A stretch of DNA of 20,455 nt from a virus: the IMG/VR virus record IMGVR_UViG_3300030450_000515, positions 1-20,455 of that record; one strand, 5' to 3'. Both the position numbers and the translations under genes were made by a program. The notes under the pieces were generated by a model. It had not been told where the DNA came from, ran no database searches, and saw only the letters and a program-made list of their open reading frames with translations. Shown in pieces: positions 13,303 through 20,455 of this stretch (position 1 is its first letter; each line of letters starts with the position of its first letter).

Positions 13303-13584
13303 ATGGCAAAATATATTACAATTAGCACTTCTGGGGATCCTGGAAATGCTCACATTAACATAGATTTAATTCTTTATGCAGAAACTAATTCTGGCACAGA
13401 AGGAACAATCTATTTGCAAGATGGCACCAAAAAAATTACTGTTACAGGAACTAACTTAACTTCAGGATTTGGTGAAAATGTAAATAAAGCTTTAGTGCTT
13501 GCTGCACAAACGAGCTGGACAAACGTAGTCTTCCCTGTTGATTTAGAGGATGATATGACGGTTACAGCTTTAACTATAGCGTAA
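13303..13584 (+). CDS. Small beta-rich virion protein, paralogue 1 (candidate capsid decoration protein)
   Basis: The 93-aa product begins MAKYITISTSG and is rich in Thr/Asn/Gly with short strands (NIDLILYAET, GTIYLQDGTKKITVTGTN, DLEDDMTVTALTI) and one helix (ENVNKALVLAAQTSW). It has the same length as the next gene and aligns without gaps at 63 of 93 residues by my count. Small, abundant-looking, beta-rich proteins encoded between capsid and connector genes are often decoration or head-fibre proteins. Its own promoter and the terminator after the pair point to a separately controlled two-gene unit. No domain is recognised, so the decoration role is inference; a small DNA-binding or regulatory protein is less likely, given the lack of basic residues. 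Confidence 0.65.
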   Translation: MAKYITISTSGDPGNAHINIDLILYAETNSGTEGTIYLQDGTKKITVTGTNLTSGFGENVNKALVLAAQTSWTNVVFPVDLEDDMTVTALTIA

Positions 13585-13627
13585 TCTGGATATTTAAAAC
13601 TTTGTATAACTTAATAAATTATTAATC

Positions 13628-13909
13628 ATGGCAAAATATATTACTATCGATTCTTCGGCAGATGCGGCAAACGTACACATCAATATAGATAAAATCTTAT
13701 ATGCAGAGACTACTAACTCTACTACAGCTAGAATTTATTTAATGGACGGAGCTAAATATATCGCAATAACTGGAACAAATTTAACTTCCGGTTTTGAGGA
13801 AAACGTCAACACCGCAATGGTTACAGCTGCTCAAACTAGCTGGACTAATGCGACTGTAGCGGTTGATTTAGAAGATGATATGACTGTTACAGGAGTAGCA
13901 ATTACTTAA
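13628..13909 (+). CDS. Small beta-rich virion protein, paralogue 2 (candidate capsid decoration protein)
   Basis: The 93-aa product is the tandem paralogue of the gene at 13303. Conserved blocks are MAKYITI at the start, HINID-x-ILYAET (17-28), TGTNLTSGF (48-56), AAQTSWTN (67-74) and VDLEDDMTVT (79-88). Most changes fall between these, as expected for surface loops. DNA around the start is also shared (ATGGCAAAATATATTAC in both), while third positions have diverged widely, so the duplication is not recent. The 43-base gap holds no terminator and only an imperfect -7-like AAACTTTG (13597-13604), so both copies are probably read from the promoter at 13248. It is followed by a terminator. Keeping two divergent copies suggests they form a hetero-oligomer or occupy different capsid sites. 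Confidence 0.65.
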   Translation: MAKYITIDSSADAANVHINIDKILYAETTNSTTARIYLMDGAKYIAITGTNLTSGFEENVNTAMVTAAQTSWTNATVAVDLEDDMTVTGVAIT

Positions 13910-13941
13910 TCTTTTATTCATTTTTTAGAGTGCATTTAAAG

Positions 13942-13974
13942 AGAGGTCATGAAAAATTGACCTCTTTTTTTTTT
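13942..13974 (+). terminator. Rho-independent terminator after the tandem paralogues
   Basis: An 8-bp stem, AGAGGTCA (13942-13949) with TGACCTCT (13958-13965), closes an 8-base A-rich loop and runs into a T-tract to 13974. A/T pairs extend the stem outward. The 3' arm and loop overlap the TTG element of the next promoter. Confidence 0.88.
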
Positions 13975-13985
13975 ACTTATCTTTG
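13957..13985 (+). promoter_or_regulatory. Bacteroidota promoter (TTG / TATCTTTG) for the connector-tail unit
   Basis: TTG at 13957-13959 and TATCTTTG at 13978-13985 are separated by 18 bases, matching the Bacteroidota -33 TTG / -7 TAnnTTTG pattern. A start near 13992 would leave a leader of only about ten bases before the ATG at 14001. The -33 element is embedded in the terminator hairpin just upstream. Confidence 0.65.
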
Positions 13986-14000
13986 TGTAAAAGAATACCA

Positions 14001-14732
14001 ATGATAAATTCTGTAAGAAATACAGTTTTAGCTATACTTAATAAGAACAACTACGGTTATATATCACCGCAAGATTTTAATTTATTTGCTAAACAAGCAC
14101 AGCTCGATATATTTGATGATTATTTTTATCAATACAATCAATTAATTAATCAAGAAAATGCTAGACTTGCGGGAAGTGGTTATGGAGATATTCGAAAAGG
14201 ATACGAAGAAGTGATTAATATATTTTCAGAAACTAAAACCTTAACCCAAAACTTACTTAACCAATATTTCTTACCTTCTCAAACTACCACAGGAGATGAT
14301 TATTATTTAATTAACAAAGTACTCTGCTTTAGCGGAGGGGTCTATCAGGGAGAAGCTGAAAAAGTTTCTAATACTAACATTACCCTTTTAACGGGATCTA
14401 ATATAACAGCCCCTTCTCTTATTTATCCCGCTTATATTTTAGAGGGGTCTACTTTAACGGTATATCCCCCTCAGTTTAATGGCGCTACAGATATTCAGTC
14501 TCAATACATTCGTTATCCTAAAGATCCTAATTGGACTTATTTGAGTATAGCTAATGGGGAACCAGCCTTTAATCAAAGTAATGCTGATTATCAAGACTTT
14601 GAGTTATCACCAGATGACGAAACCTCTTTGGTATTTAAAATACTGCAATATGCAGGAATGTCTATAAGAGAGATACAAGAAGCACAGTTTGGTGCCGAAC
14701 AAGAACAAATGGAAGAACAAAAAGAAAACTAA
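14001..14732 (+). CDS. Head-tail connector / adaptor candidate 1
   Basis: I take the ATG at 14001; the longer frame from TTG at 13983 would start inside the -7 promoter element. The 243-aa product begins MINSVRNTVLAILNKNNYGY and has a helical N-terminal half (SPQDFNLFAKQAQLDIFDDY, then FYQYNQLINQENAR, ETKTLTQNLLNQY). A beta-rich middle follows (LINKVLCFSGGVYQGEAEKV, YPAYILEGSTLTVYPPQF), and then an acidic, helical C-terminus (DDETSLVFKILQYAGMSIRE). It lies between head and nozzle genes and overlaps the next gene by one base. I recall this family as a structural protein of flavobacterial podoviruses; by position it would be one of the ring proteins that join portal to tail. No catalytic motif. 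Exact ring identity is not decidable here. Confidence 0.6.
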   Translation: MINSVRNTVLAILNKNNYGYISPQDFNLFAKQAQLDIFDDYFYQYNQLINQENARLAGSGYGDIRKGYEEVINIFSETKTLTQNLLNQYFLPSQTTTGDDYYLINKVLCFSGGVYQGEAEKVSNTNITLLTGSNITAPSLIYPAYILEGSTLTVYPPQFNGATDIQSQYIRYPKDPNWTYLSIANGEPAFNQSNADYQDFELSPDDETSLVFKILQYAGMSIREIQEAQFGAEQEQMEEQKEN

Positions 14733-15652
14733 TGGCATATTTATCTCAATATCAATATTATGAAAACGCAGGGGTTGCTCCTTCAAATGTTAATTGGGGC
14801 TCTTATCAATATGTCCCTCTGACAGATATAGTTAATAATTTTTTATTAATGTATTATGGAAACCATTCTTTAATTAATAACGAAGAAAGATATAAAATAT
14901 TGTTTCACGCTAAAAGAGGAATACAAGAGTTAAATTATGATGCGTTTAAAGAGATCAAGGCTCTAGAGTTAAAAGTGTTTGATGACCTTACGTTTACTCT
15001 TCCTTCTGATTATGTTAACTGGGTGCGTATTTCACTCTACAAAGACGGGTATCTCCGACCTTTGACGGAAAACATTCAAGTTAATGCGGCGGTGTCTTAT
15101 CTACAGAGTTCTACAGGGTCTTTAAGTTTTAATGCTGACGGGACTATTCAATTAACAGACTCTACCCTAGACACTCAAAGAGTGGCGGGATCACAGCAAA
15201 GCATCTATTTAAATAAAAATAACGCTAATGATGCATCTGATATTGCTTCGGAAAACCCGGATGCATGGAAAGATTATAATATAGGGGCGAGATATGGCTT
15301 AAATACTGAGACGGCCAACTTTAACCCTACATTTAGGATTGACAAGAAATCGGGAGTAATAAATTTTGACTCTACCATGGCTAATGAACAGTGTATATTG
15401 GAATATGTGTCTGATGGTATGGAAGGAGGAGATGACTCTTTAGTAAGTGTAAACAAACTTTTTGAAAATTATTTGTATGCTTACGTTAAATATGAAATAT
15501 TAAACAACAAATTTGGAGTACAGGAATATATAATAAATAGAGCGAGAAAAGATAAAAGTTCTTTATTAAGAAACGCAAAAATAAGAATAAGTAATATTCA
15601 TCCTGGTAGATTGTTAATGAATCTGCGCGGAGAGAATAAGTGGATTAAATAA
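14732..15652 (+). CDS. Tail adaptor / gatekeeper-like ring protein candidate 2
   Basis: The 306-aa product has a helical N-terminal segment (YVPLTDIVNNFLLMYYGNHS, ERYKILFHAKRGIQELNYDA), then a beta region (ALELKVFDDLTFTLPSDYVN, followed by WVRISLYKDGYLRPL). A long, polar, possibly flexible insertion follows (about 125-195), then a further beta part (RIDKKSGVINFDSTM, CILEYVSDGM) and a C-terminal helical hairpin (LYAYVKYEILNNKFGVQEYI). Helical bundle plus beta-sandwich with this order matches the general plan of T7 gp11 / P22 gp4-type adaptor proteins, which sit under the portal and hold the nozzle; this is an analogy, not a demonstrated homology. Placement directly before the nozzle gene (one base apart) supports it. 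The start ATG overlaps the previous stop. Confidence 0.62.
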   Translation: MAYLSQYQYYENAGVAPSNVNWGSYQYVPLTDIVNNFLLMYYGNHSLINNEERYKILFHAKRGIQELNYDAFKEIKALELKVFDDLTFTLPSDYVNWVRISLYKDGYLRPLTENIQVNAAVSYLQSSTGSLSFNADGTIQLTDSTLDTQRVAGSQQSIYLNKNNANDASDIASENPDAWKDYNIGARYGLNTETANFNPTFRIDKKSGVINFDSTMANEQCILEYVSDGMEGGDDSLVSVNKLFENYLYAYVKYEILNNKFGVQEYIINRARKDKSSLLRNAKIRISNIHPGRLLMNLRGENKWIK

Positions 15653-15653
15653 A

Positions 15654-18600
15654 ATGGCAAACATTCAAAGAAATTTTATCGCGGGAAGGATGAACAAGTC
15701 TCTCGACGAAAGGCTTGTACCGAATGGAGAGTATATAGACGCTTTAAACGTAAGGCTTGGTTCTACTGAAGCTTCCGAGATAGGGTCCGTAGAAAATTCT
15801 AAAGGTAATACTAAGATGACCAGTTTGCAATACGAGCAAACAGGGAGTATTACGGGAGCAGTACTGCTTAGCTCTGAAGCTAGATGTATTGGTGCTTATG
15901 AAGATGGCCAGAACAACAGAATATATTGGTTTGTTCATGACCCAGCTTATACAGTAGGAGAAACAGGAAAAATAGATATGATTGTATCTTTTAATCCTAC
16001 TACTGAAAACCTTACATATCACATTATAAGTATAGACGATGGATTCGGATCTAACACTACATTAAATTTTAATCCTCAACATTTAGTCACGGGAATAGAC
16101 TTAGTAGACGACCTACTATTTTTTACCGACAATATTAATCCTCCTAGATTTATTAACGTCACCCAAAACTATCCTAACCCTTTCTATGATATAGACCAAA
16201 CTACTGCTGAAGAGTTTATGGTGGTAAAAAAACCCCCTATTCACGCACCCTCCATTACGCTTAAACAAGTAATTAATAATTTAGACGATTTTTTAGAGAC
16301 GCGATTTATCTCTTTTGCTTATCGTTATCAATATGGAAATGGAGAGTTTTCTGCCACTTCTCAATGGTCCGCGCCTGCATTTGATCCGGGTAATTATGCT
16401 TATAGTTATTCTACTAATTTGAATGAAGGTATGATAAACAGCGTTACGGGCGTCAATGTAGTGTTTAATTCAGGAGGAGCTTTGGTGGAAAACATTGAAA
16501 TATTGTATAAAGAAATGACAGATGATACTATTAAAATTGTAGACAAACTATCTAAAGACTTACAAGGGTTTGCGGATGATACAGACTACAGTTTTACGTT
16601 TGACAATAGTAAAATTTTCACTATTCTTCCATCTACCGAGCTTTTAAGGCTTTATGATAATGTGCCTACTAAAGCATTAGGGCAAACTATAATGGGTAAT
16701 CGTTTAGTGTATGGGAATTATGTAGAGGGTTATGATTTAAAAGATATATTTAACAATCCGGTAAAACTAGAATATCAAGCAACGTTAATAGAAAATACCA
16801 TTTCAACTATTTCTTTAACAACTTCTCTTGAAACAGGAGATTATACTTTTGGAAGCGTTCAGAGTATTCCTAACGCAGTAGGAGTGGTGAACTTTTCTAA
16901 TGTAGACGCTCTTACTCAATTTAAAGCAGGAACTTCTTTTACTCTATATTTTACTTTTGAACATTCAAAGTATGATCCTACGGCGAGTCAACCTACTACC
17001 GAAACCTCAAATACCGAAGTTCAGTTTGCTTATACTCTGCCTCAAGATTATACTTCCTTATATGATTTGGTTGCAGCTACCGATTTTCAAGAAGCTATAG
17101 GTACAGCATCTAATATTAAGCCTGTTTATGATGCGGCGCATCCCACTTCATGTTCAGGGTTTACTTTGACGGATTTGGTAAATTGTTATGTACCCACTAC
17201 CCAAACAACCTCGACCGGAACCGTAACTAAATTTTCAAGTGGCATTACTGCAGCAGGTGAGCCTATTAAAATAGTGGATAACACACCAGGCTCAAGTAGC
17301 ATTAAGCTTCAATTACCCGCCATGAGGTATGTTGTCGATCCAACTATTCCCAGTGGGGGATGGTATGAGTATTATAAAATTATCTCAGTAACGGGAACTT
17401 TTAGCACCGTGTCCAACCCTAAAAGTTTACATAGCAATAGAGGATATGAAGTAGGTGTGGTTTATATGGATGAGTTTTTAAGATCTTCTACCGCATTGGT
17501 AAGCACTACAAACACTATTCAAATACCTTGCTCCAATTCTAGATCTCAAAACCAAATACAAGTAACCATTCCTTGGTCCCAAAGAGCTCCTTATTGGGCT
17601 AAGTATTATAAGTTTGTACTAAAACCGGATCAGTCAACTTATGAAACTGTTTATAGCGAAACCTTCTTTAAAGACCCTCAGAGCTCTAGCTACTACTTTT
17701 TATTAGAAGGAGAAAATGCGGCTAAAATAGAAACGGGTCAAAGGTTAATAGTTAAAAGAGATAGCGGAGGAGCGGTAGAGCAATGCGTTGAAGCTGTGGT
17801 AACTGACAAACAAGTTCAGTCTCCTGATTTTTTAAAAATTAGAAACCCCTTTGACACCACTACTTATGGCACTGAACCTCCAGACGACCCTTTTGCGGTA
17901 GGATATTACATTAGTATTCCCGGAGGAGCCTACATGGAAATTGTTCCTAATGGGTTTAACATCACTTCTTCCGAAACTGTTGGGGGTAGTAGAGTAGCTC
18001 ATCCGGCTATCCGTTCTACATTTCCAGTGTATGTAAAAACTAGAGGATACCCTGTAGGGCGCGCTTTAGTAAATGTTAAAAATTTAGACCCGTCCGCTGC
18101 ACCTACAGCGCAATATATTGATTATGACATCCCTGTTAATAGCCAAATAAATATAACCATTAAGCAAAGACGAGAAGGAAAAAAAGGAGGTCTATTGGGG
18201 GGTTGTGAGTCTAGATATAACACATATGAATCGCCTGATTTATTTTCTACTACAAATTATTCCGATTTTCAATCATGGTTTGAGGGAGATAATATTGGGG
18301 ATTTAATTACTCAAAACAGTATAGTGGACAACGGAGATGGCAGCGCGACTACAAACACTTATATTCCCGGAACTCCTATAGATGGCACGGCAAGCGGTTT
18401 AAATGTGAGTGTTCCGGCTGAAACTATAAAAGACACAGACCAATCCCCTTTTATTGCTGTTTCTCCGAGCACTAATACTTATCAATTTTTTAATGCTAAT
18501 GATGGGTCCAAATGGCTTTTAGCTACTGGAACGTGGAGCTGTAAAGCTGGTGCTAATGTCTTTGGTGGGAATATTGGAGGGCATTCGTCTAATGTAGAAA

Positions 18601-20455
18601 TGGAGATTACTGTGCAAAGAGCAGACCAAGGAGGAGTAGTGGTTTTTGAAAGTCTTCCCTCAGATGCATCTCCCGATATATGGTATGAAAACGACCTTAA
18701 TTTTAACGTAAACGATAGCGGAGAGCATGAAGGAAATATCAGCAATCAAAACGTCCAAACTAAAACTGCGGCAACTATAGATACAGGGTTTTTTAATTGT
18801 TATGCTTTTGGTAATGGAGTGGAAAGTTATACCGTCAGAGATTCGGTGAAAGGACAAGCTTTAGCTTTAGGAAATAGAGTGACTACAACGTCAGGACAAG
18901 ATTATAAAGAAGCTCATAGATTTGCTGACTTAACTTATAGTGGAGTATATAATGATGAATCAAACGTAAATAAACTTAATGAGTTTAACTTAGGGTTAGT
19001 AAATTATAAAACTTTAGAAGATTCTTTTGGGTCTATCCAAAAATTACATGCTAGAAAAACAGACATACTTACGCTCCAAGAAGATAAAATATCCTATGTT
19101 TTAGCCGGTAAAGATTTGCTTACCGATGCAGGTGGGACAGGTTCTTTAACCTCAGTGCCTGAAGTATTAGGGCAACAAATCTCACGTATTGAAGAATATG
19201 GTATTAGTAGAAACCCTGAAAGTTTCGCGGTGTTTGGGGCGGATAAGTTTTTTACAGACGAGCAAAGAGGAGCTGTAATACAATTAAAAGGAGGAGCATA
19301 TAACGCCGAGTCTTTAACGGTAATTTCGGAGCAAGGAATGAGGTCTTGGTTTAGAGATTTATTCCATAATAATTTTGATGCCCAAAAACTCGGAGGGTTT
19401 GACCCTTATATGAATGAATATATTTTATCGGCCAATAGCATTACGTTACCTTTTGTGGGTAATTGCGACTTGTGCGGCAGTTCAAGAAATATTGCCATTC
19501 CAGTAGGGGAAACTATTTCTTATTGTGTTGATGTCACAGAAGAAGTGGGAGCTGTAGAAATTGAATATGTTATTCCTACGGGGGGCAACAGCGAAATTAT
19601 TAGTGAAGCTAATACACCGCTGCCTAGCGCTGGATTAGTTGCGCTAATGGCGGAAACTAATTCTGTGGCTTCTTCCGGAGGGGATTTAGTGGTTGAAGAT
19701 TCTACTTCTAACAACACTTATACTATTAGCGCCTTATACAACGGGGCTATTACTAGTGTAACTGCAAGTGTAAACGGGGTGTTAACTGTAGCTAAAAATT
19801 CAGTCTATGCAAACGATATGACTATTGAAGTTTCTTCGGATAGTATTACCGAAGACACCATAGAGATTACTGTAAATTGCCCTACTCCCGACGAAATTTC
19901 TATAATTCAAGTAGGTATAGGAAGTAACGCAGACAGAGGAAAATTTATTCATAATCAATATAGATGGCAAGATGGTTTATTTAATTCCCCTTTACATAGT
20001 GAGCAAATGGAATTTGCTAGCGGAACTAACAATCCTTTAGTCGGTCAATATTTAAGTTTAACTGGGAGCCAAGGAGCAGGAGTAATTCCTGATGATGATG
20101 CTACAGTGATGATTATGAGTAACAAAATTAAATTTGATGATTATGATTTTAAACCCAACACGAATAATTTTAGATACTTAAGGTCATCTACCTTATACGG
20201 GAATATTACATCAGAGATTATCGCTTTATTAGCAGCGTCTACCAATGTTACCCCTATACAAAATAATAGCCCAGAATTTTCGGCAAACTTTACTATGCCG
20301 AGTGGAGCAACGGGAGATAACTTGTATTTAATTTATGATTACCGGAATTCTACTGCAGTTCAGTTGTGTTATTCTAGTGTAGATTTAAACGATGTATGTT
20401 GTGTAGGATGTAATGTGGAGGCTACTCCGGTGCCCACCCCAGAACCTGCTCCACC
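15654..20455 (+). CDS. Giant tail nozzle/hub protein, 3'-truncated by window edge
   Basis: ATG at 15654 opens a frame I followed codon by codon for most of its length; it is uninterrupted for 1600 codons to the window end. The N-terminus NIQRNFIAGRMNKSLDERLV, PNGEYIDALNVRLGS and EIGSVENSKGN resembles the opening of podovirus nozzle/hub proteins (T7 gp12, P22 gp10) that start with a self-assembly strand and a beta-propeller. Later landmarks are FFTDNINPPRF (about 156), MGNRLVYGNYVEGYDLKD (347), RGYEVGVVYMDEFLRS (about 597), NVNKLNEFNLGLVNYKTLED (about 1105), GGFDPYMNEYILS (about 1249), NCDLCG (1270), GKFIHNQYRWQDGLF (about 1429) and a cysteine cluster CCVGC (1582-1586) followed by a Pro-rich linker TPVPTPEPAP. 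The linker implies another domain beyond the edge. It is far longer than T7 gp12 (about 790 aa), with beta-rich insertions, one (about 940-1000) of jelly-roll appearance. Confidence 0.7.
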   Translation, partial: MANIQRNFIAGRMNKSLDERLVPNGEYIDALNVRLGSTEASEIGSVENSKGNTKMTSLQYEQTGSITGAVLLSSEARCIGAYEDGQNNRIYWFVHDPAYTVGETGKIDMIVSFNPTTENLTYHIISIDDGFGSNTTLNFNPQHLVTGIDLVDDLLFFTDNINPPRFINVTQNYPNPFYDIDQTTAEEFMVVKKPPIHAPSITLKQVINNLDDFLETRFISFAYRYQYGNGEFSATSQWSAPAFDPGNYAYSYSTNLNEGMINSVTGVNVVFNSGGALVENIEILYKEMTDDTIKIVDKLSKDLQGFADDTDYSFTFDNSKIFTILPSTELLRLYDNVPTKALGQTIMGNRLVYGNYVEGYDLKDIFNNPVKLEYQATLIENTISTISLTTSLETGDYTFGSVQSIPNAVGVVNFSNVDALTQFKAGTSFTLYFTFEHSKYDPTASQPTTETSNTEVQFAYTLPQDYTSLYDLVAATDFQEAIGTASNIKPVYDAAHPTSCSGFTLTDLVNCYVPTTQTTSTGTVTKFSSGITAAGEPIKIVDNTPGSSSIKLQLPAMRYVVDPTIPSGGWYEYYKIISVTGTFSTVSNPKSLHSNRGYEVGVVYMDEFLRSSTALVSTTNTIQIPCSNSRSQNQIQVTIPWSQRAPYWAKYYKFVLKPDQSTYETVYSETFFKDPQSSSYYFLLEGENAAKIETGQRLIVKRDSGGAVEQCVEAVVTDKQVQSPDFLKIRNPFDTTTYGTEPPDDPFAVGYYISIPGGAYMEIVPNGFNITSSETVGGSRVAHPAIRSTFPVYVKTRGYPVGRALVNVKNLDPSAAPTAQYIDYDIPVNSQINITIKQRREGKKGGLLGGCESRYNTYESPDLFSTTNYSDFQSWFEGDNIGDLITQNSIVDNGDGSATTNTYIPGTPIDGTASGLNVSVPAETIKDTDQSPFIAVSPSTNTYQFFNANDGSKWLLATGTWSCKAGANVFGGNIGGHSSNVEMEITVQRADQGGVVVFESLPSDASPDIWYENDLNFNVNDSGEHEGNISNQNVQTKTAATIDTGFFNCYAFGNGVESYTVRDSVKGQALALGNRVTTTSGQDYKEAHRFADLTYSGVYNDESNVNKLNEFNLGLVNYKTLEDSFGSIQKLHARKTDILTLQEDKISYVLAGKDLLTDAGGTGSLTSVPEVLGQQISRIEEYGISRNPESFAVFGADKFFTDEQRGAVIQLKGGAYNAESLTVISEQGMRSWFRDLFHNNFDAQKLGGFDPYMNEYILSANSITLPFVGNCDLCGSSRNIAIPVGETISYCVDVTEEVGAVEIEYVIPTGGNSEIISEANTPLPSAGLVALMAETNSVASSGGDLVVEDSTSNNTYTISALYNGAITSVTASVNGVLTVAKNSVYANDMTIEVSSDSITEDTIEITVNCPTPDEISIIQVGIGSNADRGKFIHNQYRWQDGLFNSPLHSEQMEFASGTNNPLVGQYLSLTGSQGAGVIPDDDATVMIMSNKIKFDDYDFKPNTNNFRYLRSSTLYGNITSEIIALLAASTNVTPIQNNSPEFSANFTMPSGATGDNLYLIYDYRNSTAVQLCYSSVDLNDVCCVGCNVEATPVPTPEPAP

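Noticed and set aside
13585-13627. Promoter between the two 93-aa paralogues (AAACTTTG)
   Set aside because: The -7 element misses its first base and no TTG or CGTATTT lies at suitable spacing, so read-through from 13248 is the simpler explanation.
15744-20455. Apparent gene desert on the + strand at the right end
   Set aside because: The region is one continuous frame from 15654 that lacks a stop before the window edge; only reverse shadows appear as closed ORFs there.
1-20455. CRISPR array, tRNA genes, integrase, insertion sequence or direct terminal repeats
   Set aside because: No regularly spaced repeats, cloverleaf-like sequence, recombinase motif or matching window ends were seen.

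Overview
This window is part of a double-stranded DNA tailed-phage genome. All confident genes lie on the + strand, and tight packing (ATGA and TAATG overlaps, short AT-rich gaps) runs through a lysis, packaging, head and tail module. Several signs point to a host in Bacteroidota, probably a marine flavobacterium. The DNA is AT-rich and gene starts are preceded by A-rich leaders rather than Shine-Dalgarno sequences. Intergenic promoters carry the Bacteroidota -7 element TAnnTTTG. The proteins also resemble families I recall from marine flavobacterial phage genomes and metagenomic contigs. The host and family are inferences; no search was run.

Layout. (1) 2-2338: two adhesion or tail-appendage proteins, one cut by the left edge with two LamG-like domains, the other with three copies of a beta-rich module. 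(2) 2357-3817: a lysis cassette made of a membrane-anchored coiled-coil protein (possible spanin-like), a 51-aa candidate holin, an M15-type peptidase endolysin and a 165-aa Holin_3TMs-like protein. (3) 3795-5033: small genes, including a 45-aa basic GTG-start protein, a 74-aa conserved unknown, a 187-aa protein that reads as two fused GroES-like barrels, and a 92-aa gene in the small-terminase position. (4) 5011-12423: large terminase, portal, candidate scaffold and major capsid protein, closed by a strong intrinsic terminator. (5) 12490-13909: a conserved unknown protein and two tandem 93-aa paralogues, possibly capsid decoration proteins, closed by a second terminator. (6) 14001-20455: two head-tail adaptor or ring candidates and a very large tail nozzle/hub protein that runs off the right edge after 1600 open codons.

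How the parts work together. Terminase cuts and pumps DNA through the portal into a shell of capsid protein built around the scaffold. The adaptor proteins and nozzle then complete a probably short (podovirus-like) tail, the LamG and repeat-module proteins contact the host surface, and the lysis cassette frees the progeny. The GroES-like protein sits just before the packaging genes and may help fold capsid protein through a GroEL-type chaperonin. No tail sheath, tail tube or tape-measure gene is visible here. The order terminase, portal, scaffold, capsid, adaptors, nozzle resembles podoviruses of Bacteroidota, including crAss-like and Cellulophaga phages, but I cannot assign a family.

Regulation can be read in the short gaps: three copies of a leader AAATCTAATC(T/A)AATG at gene starts, three TAnnTTTG promoters, and two intrinsic terminators, one of which overlaps the next promoter. 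No gene-free stretch exceeds about 100 bases. I see no tRNA, rRNA, CRISPR array, insertion sequence, integrase or attachment site.
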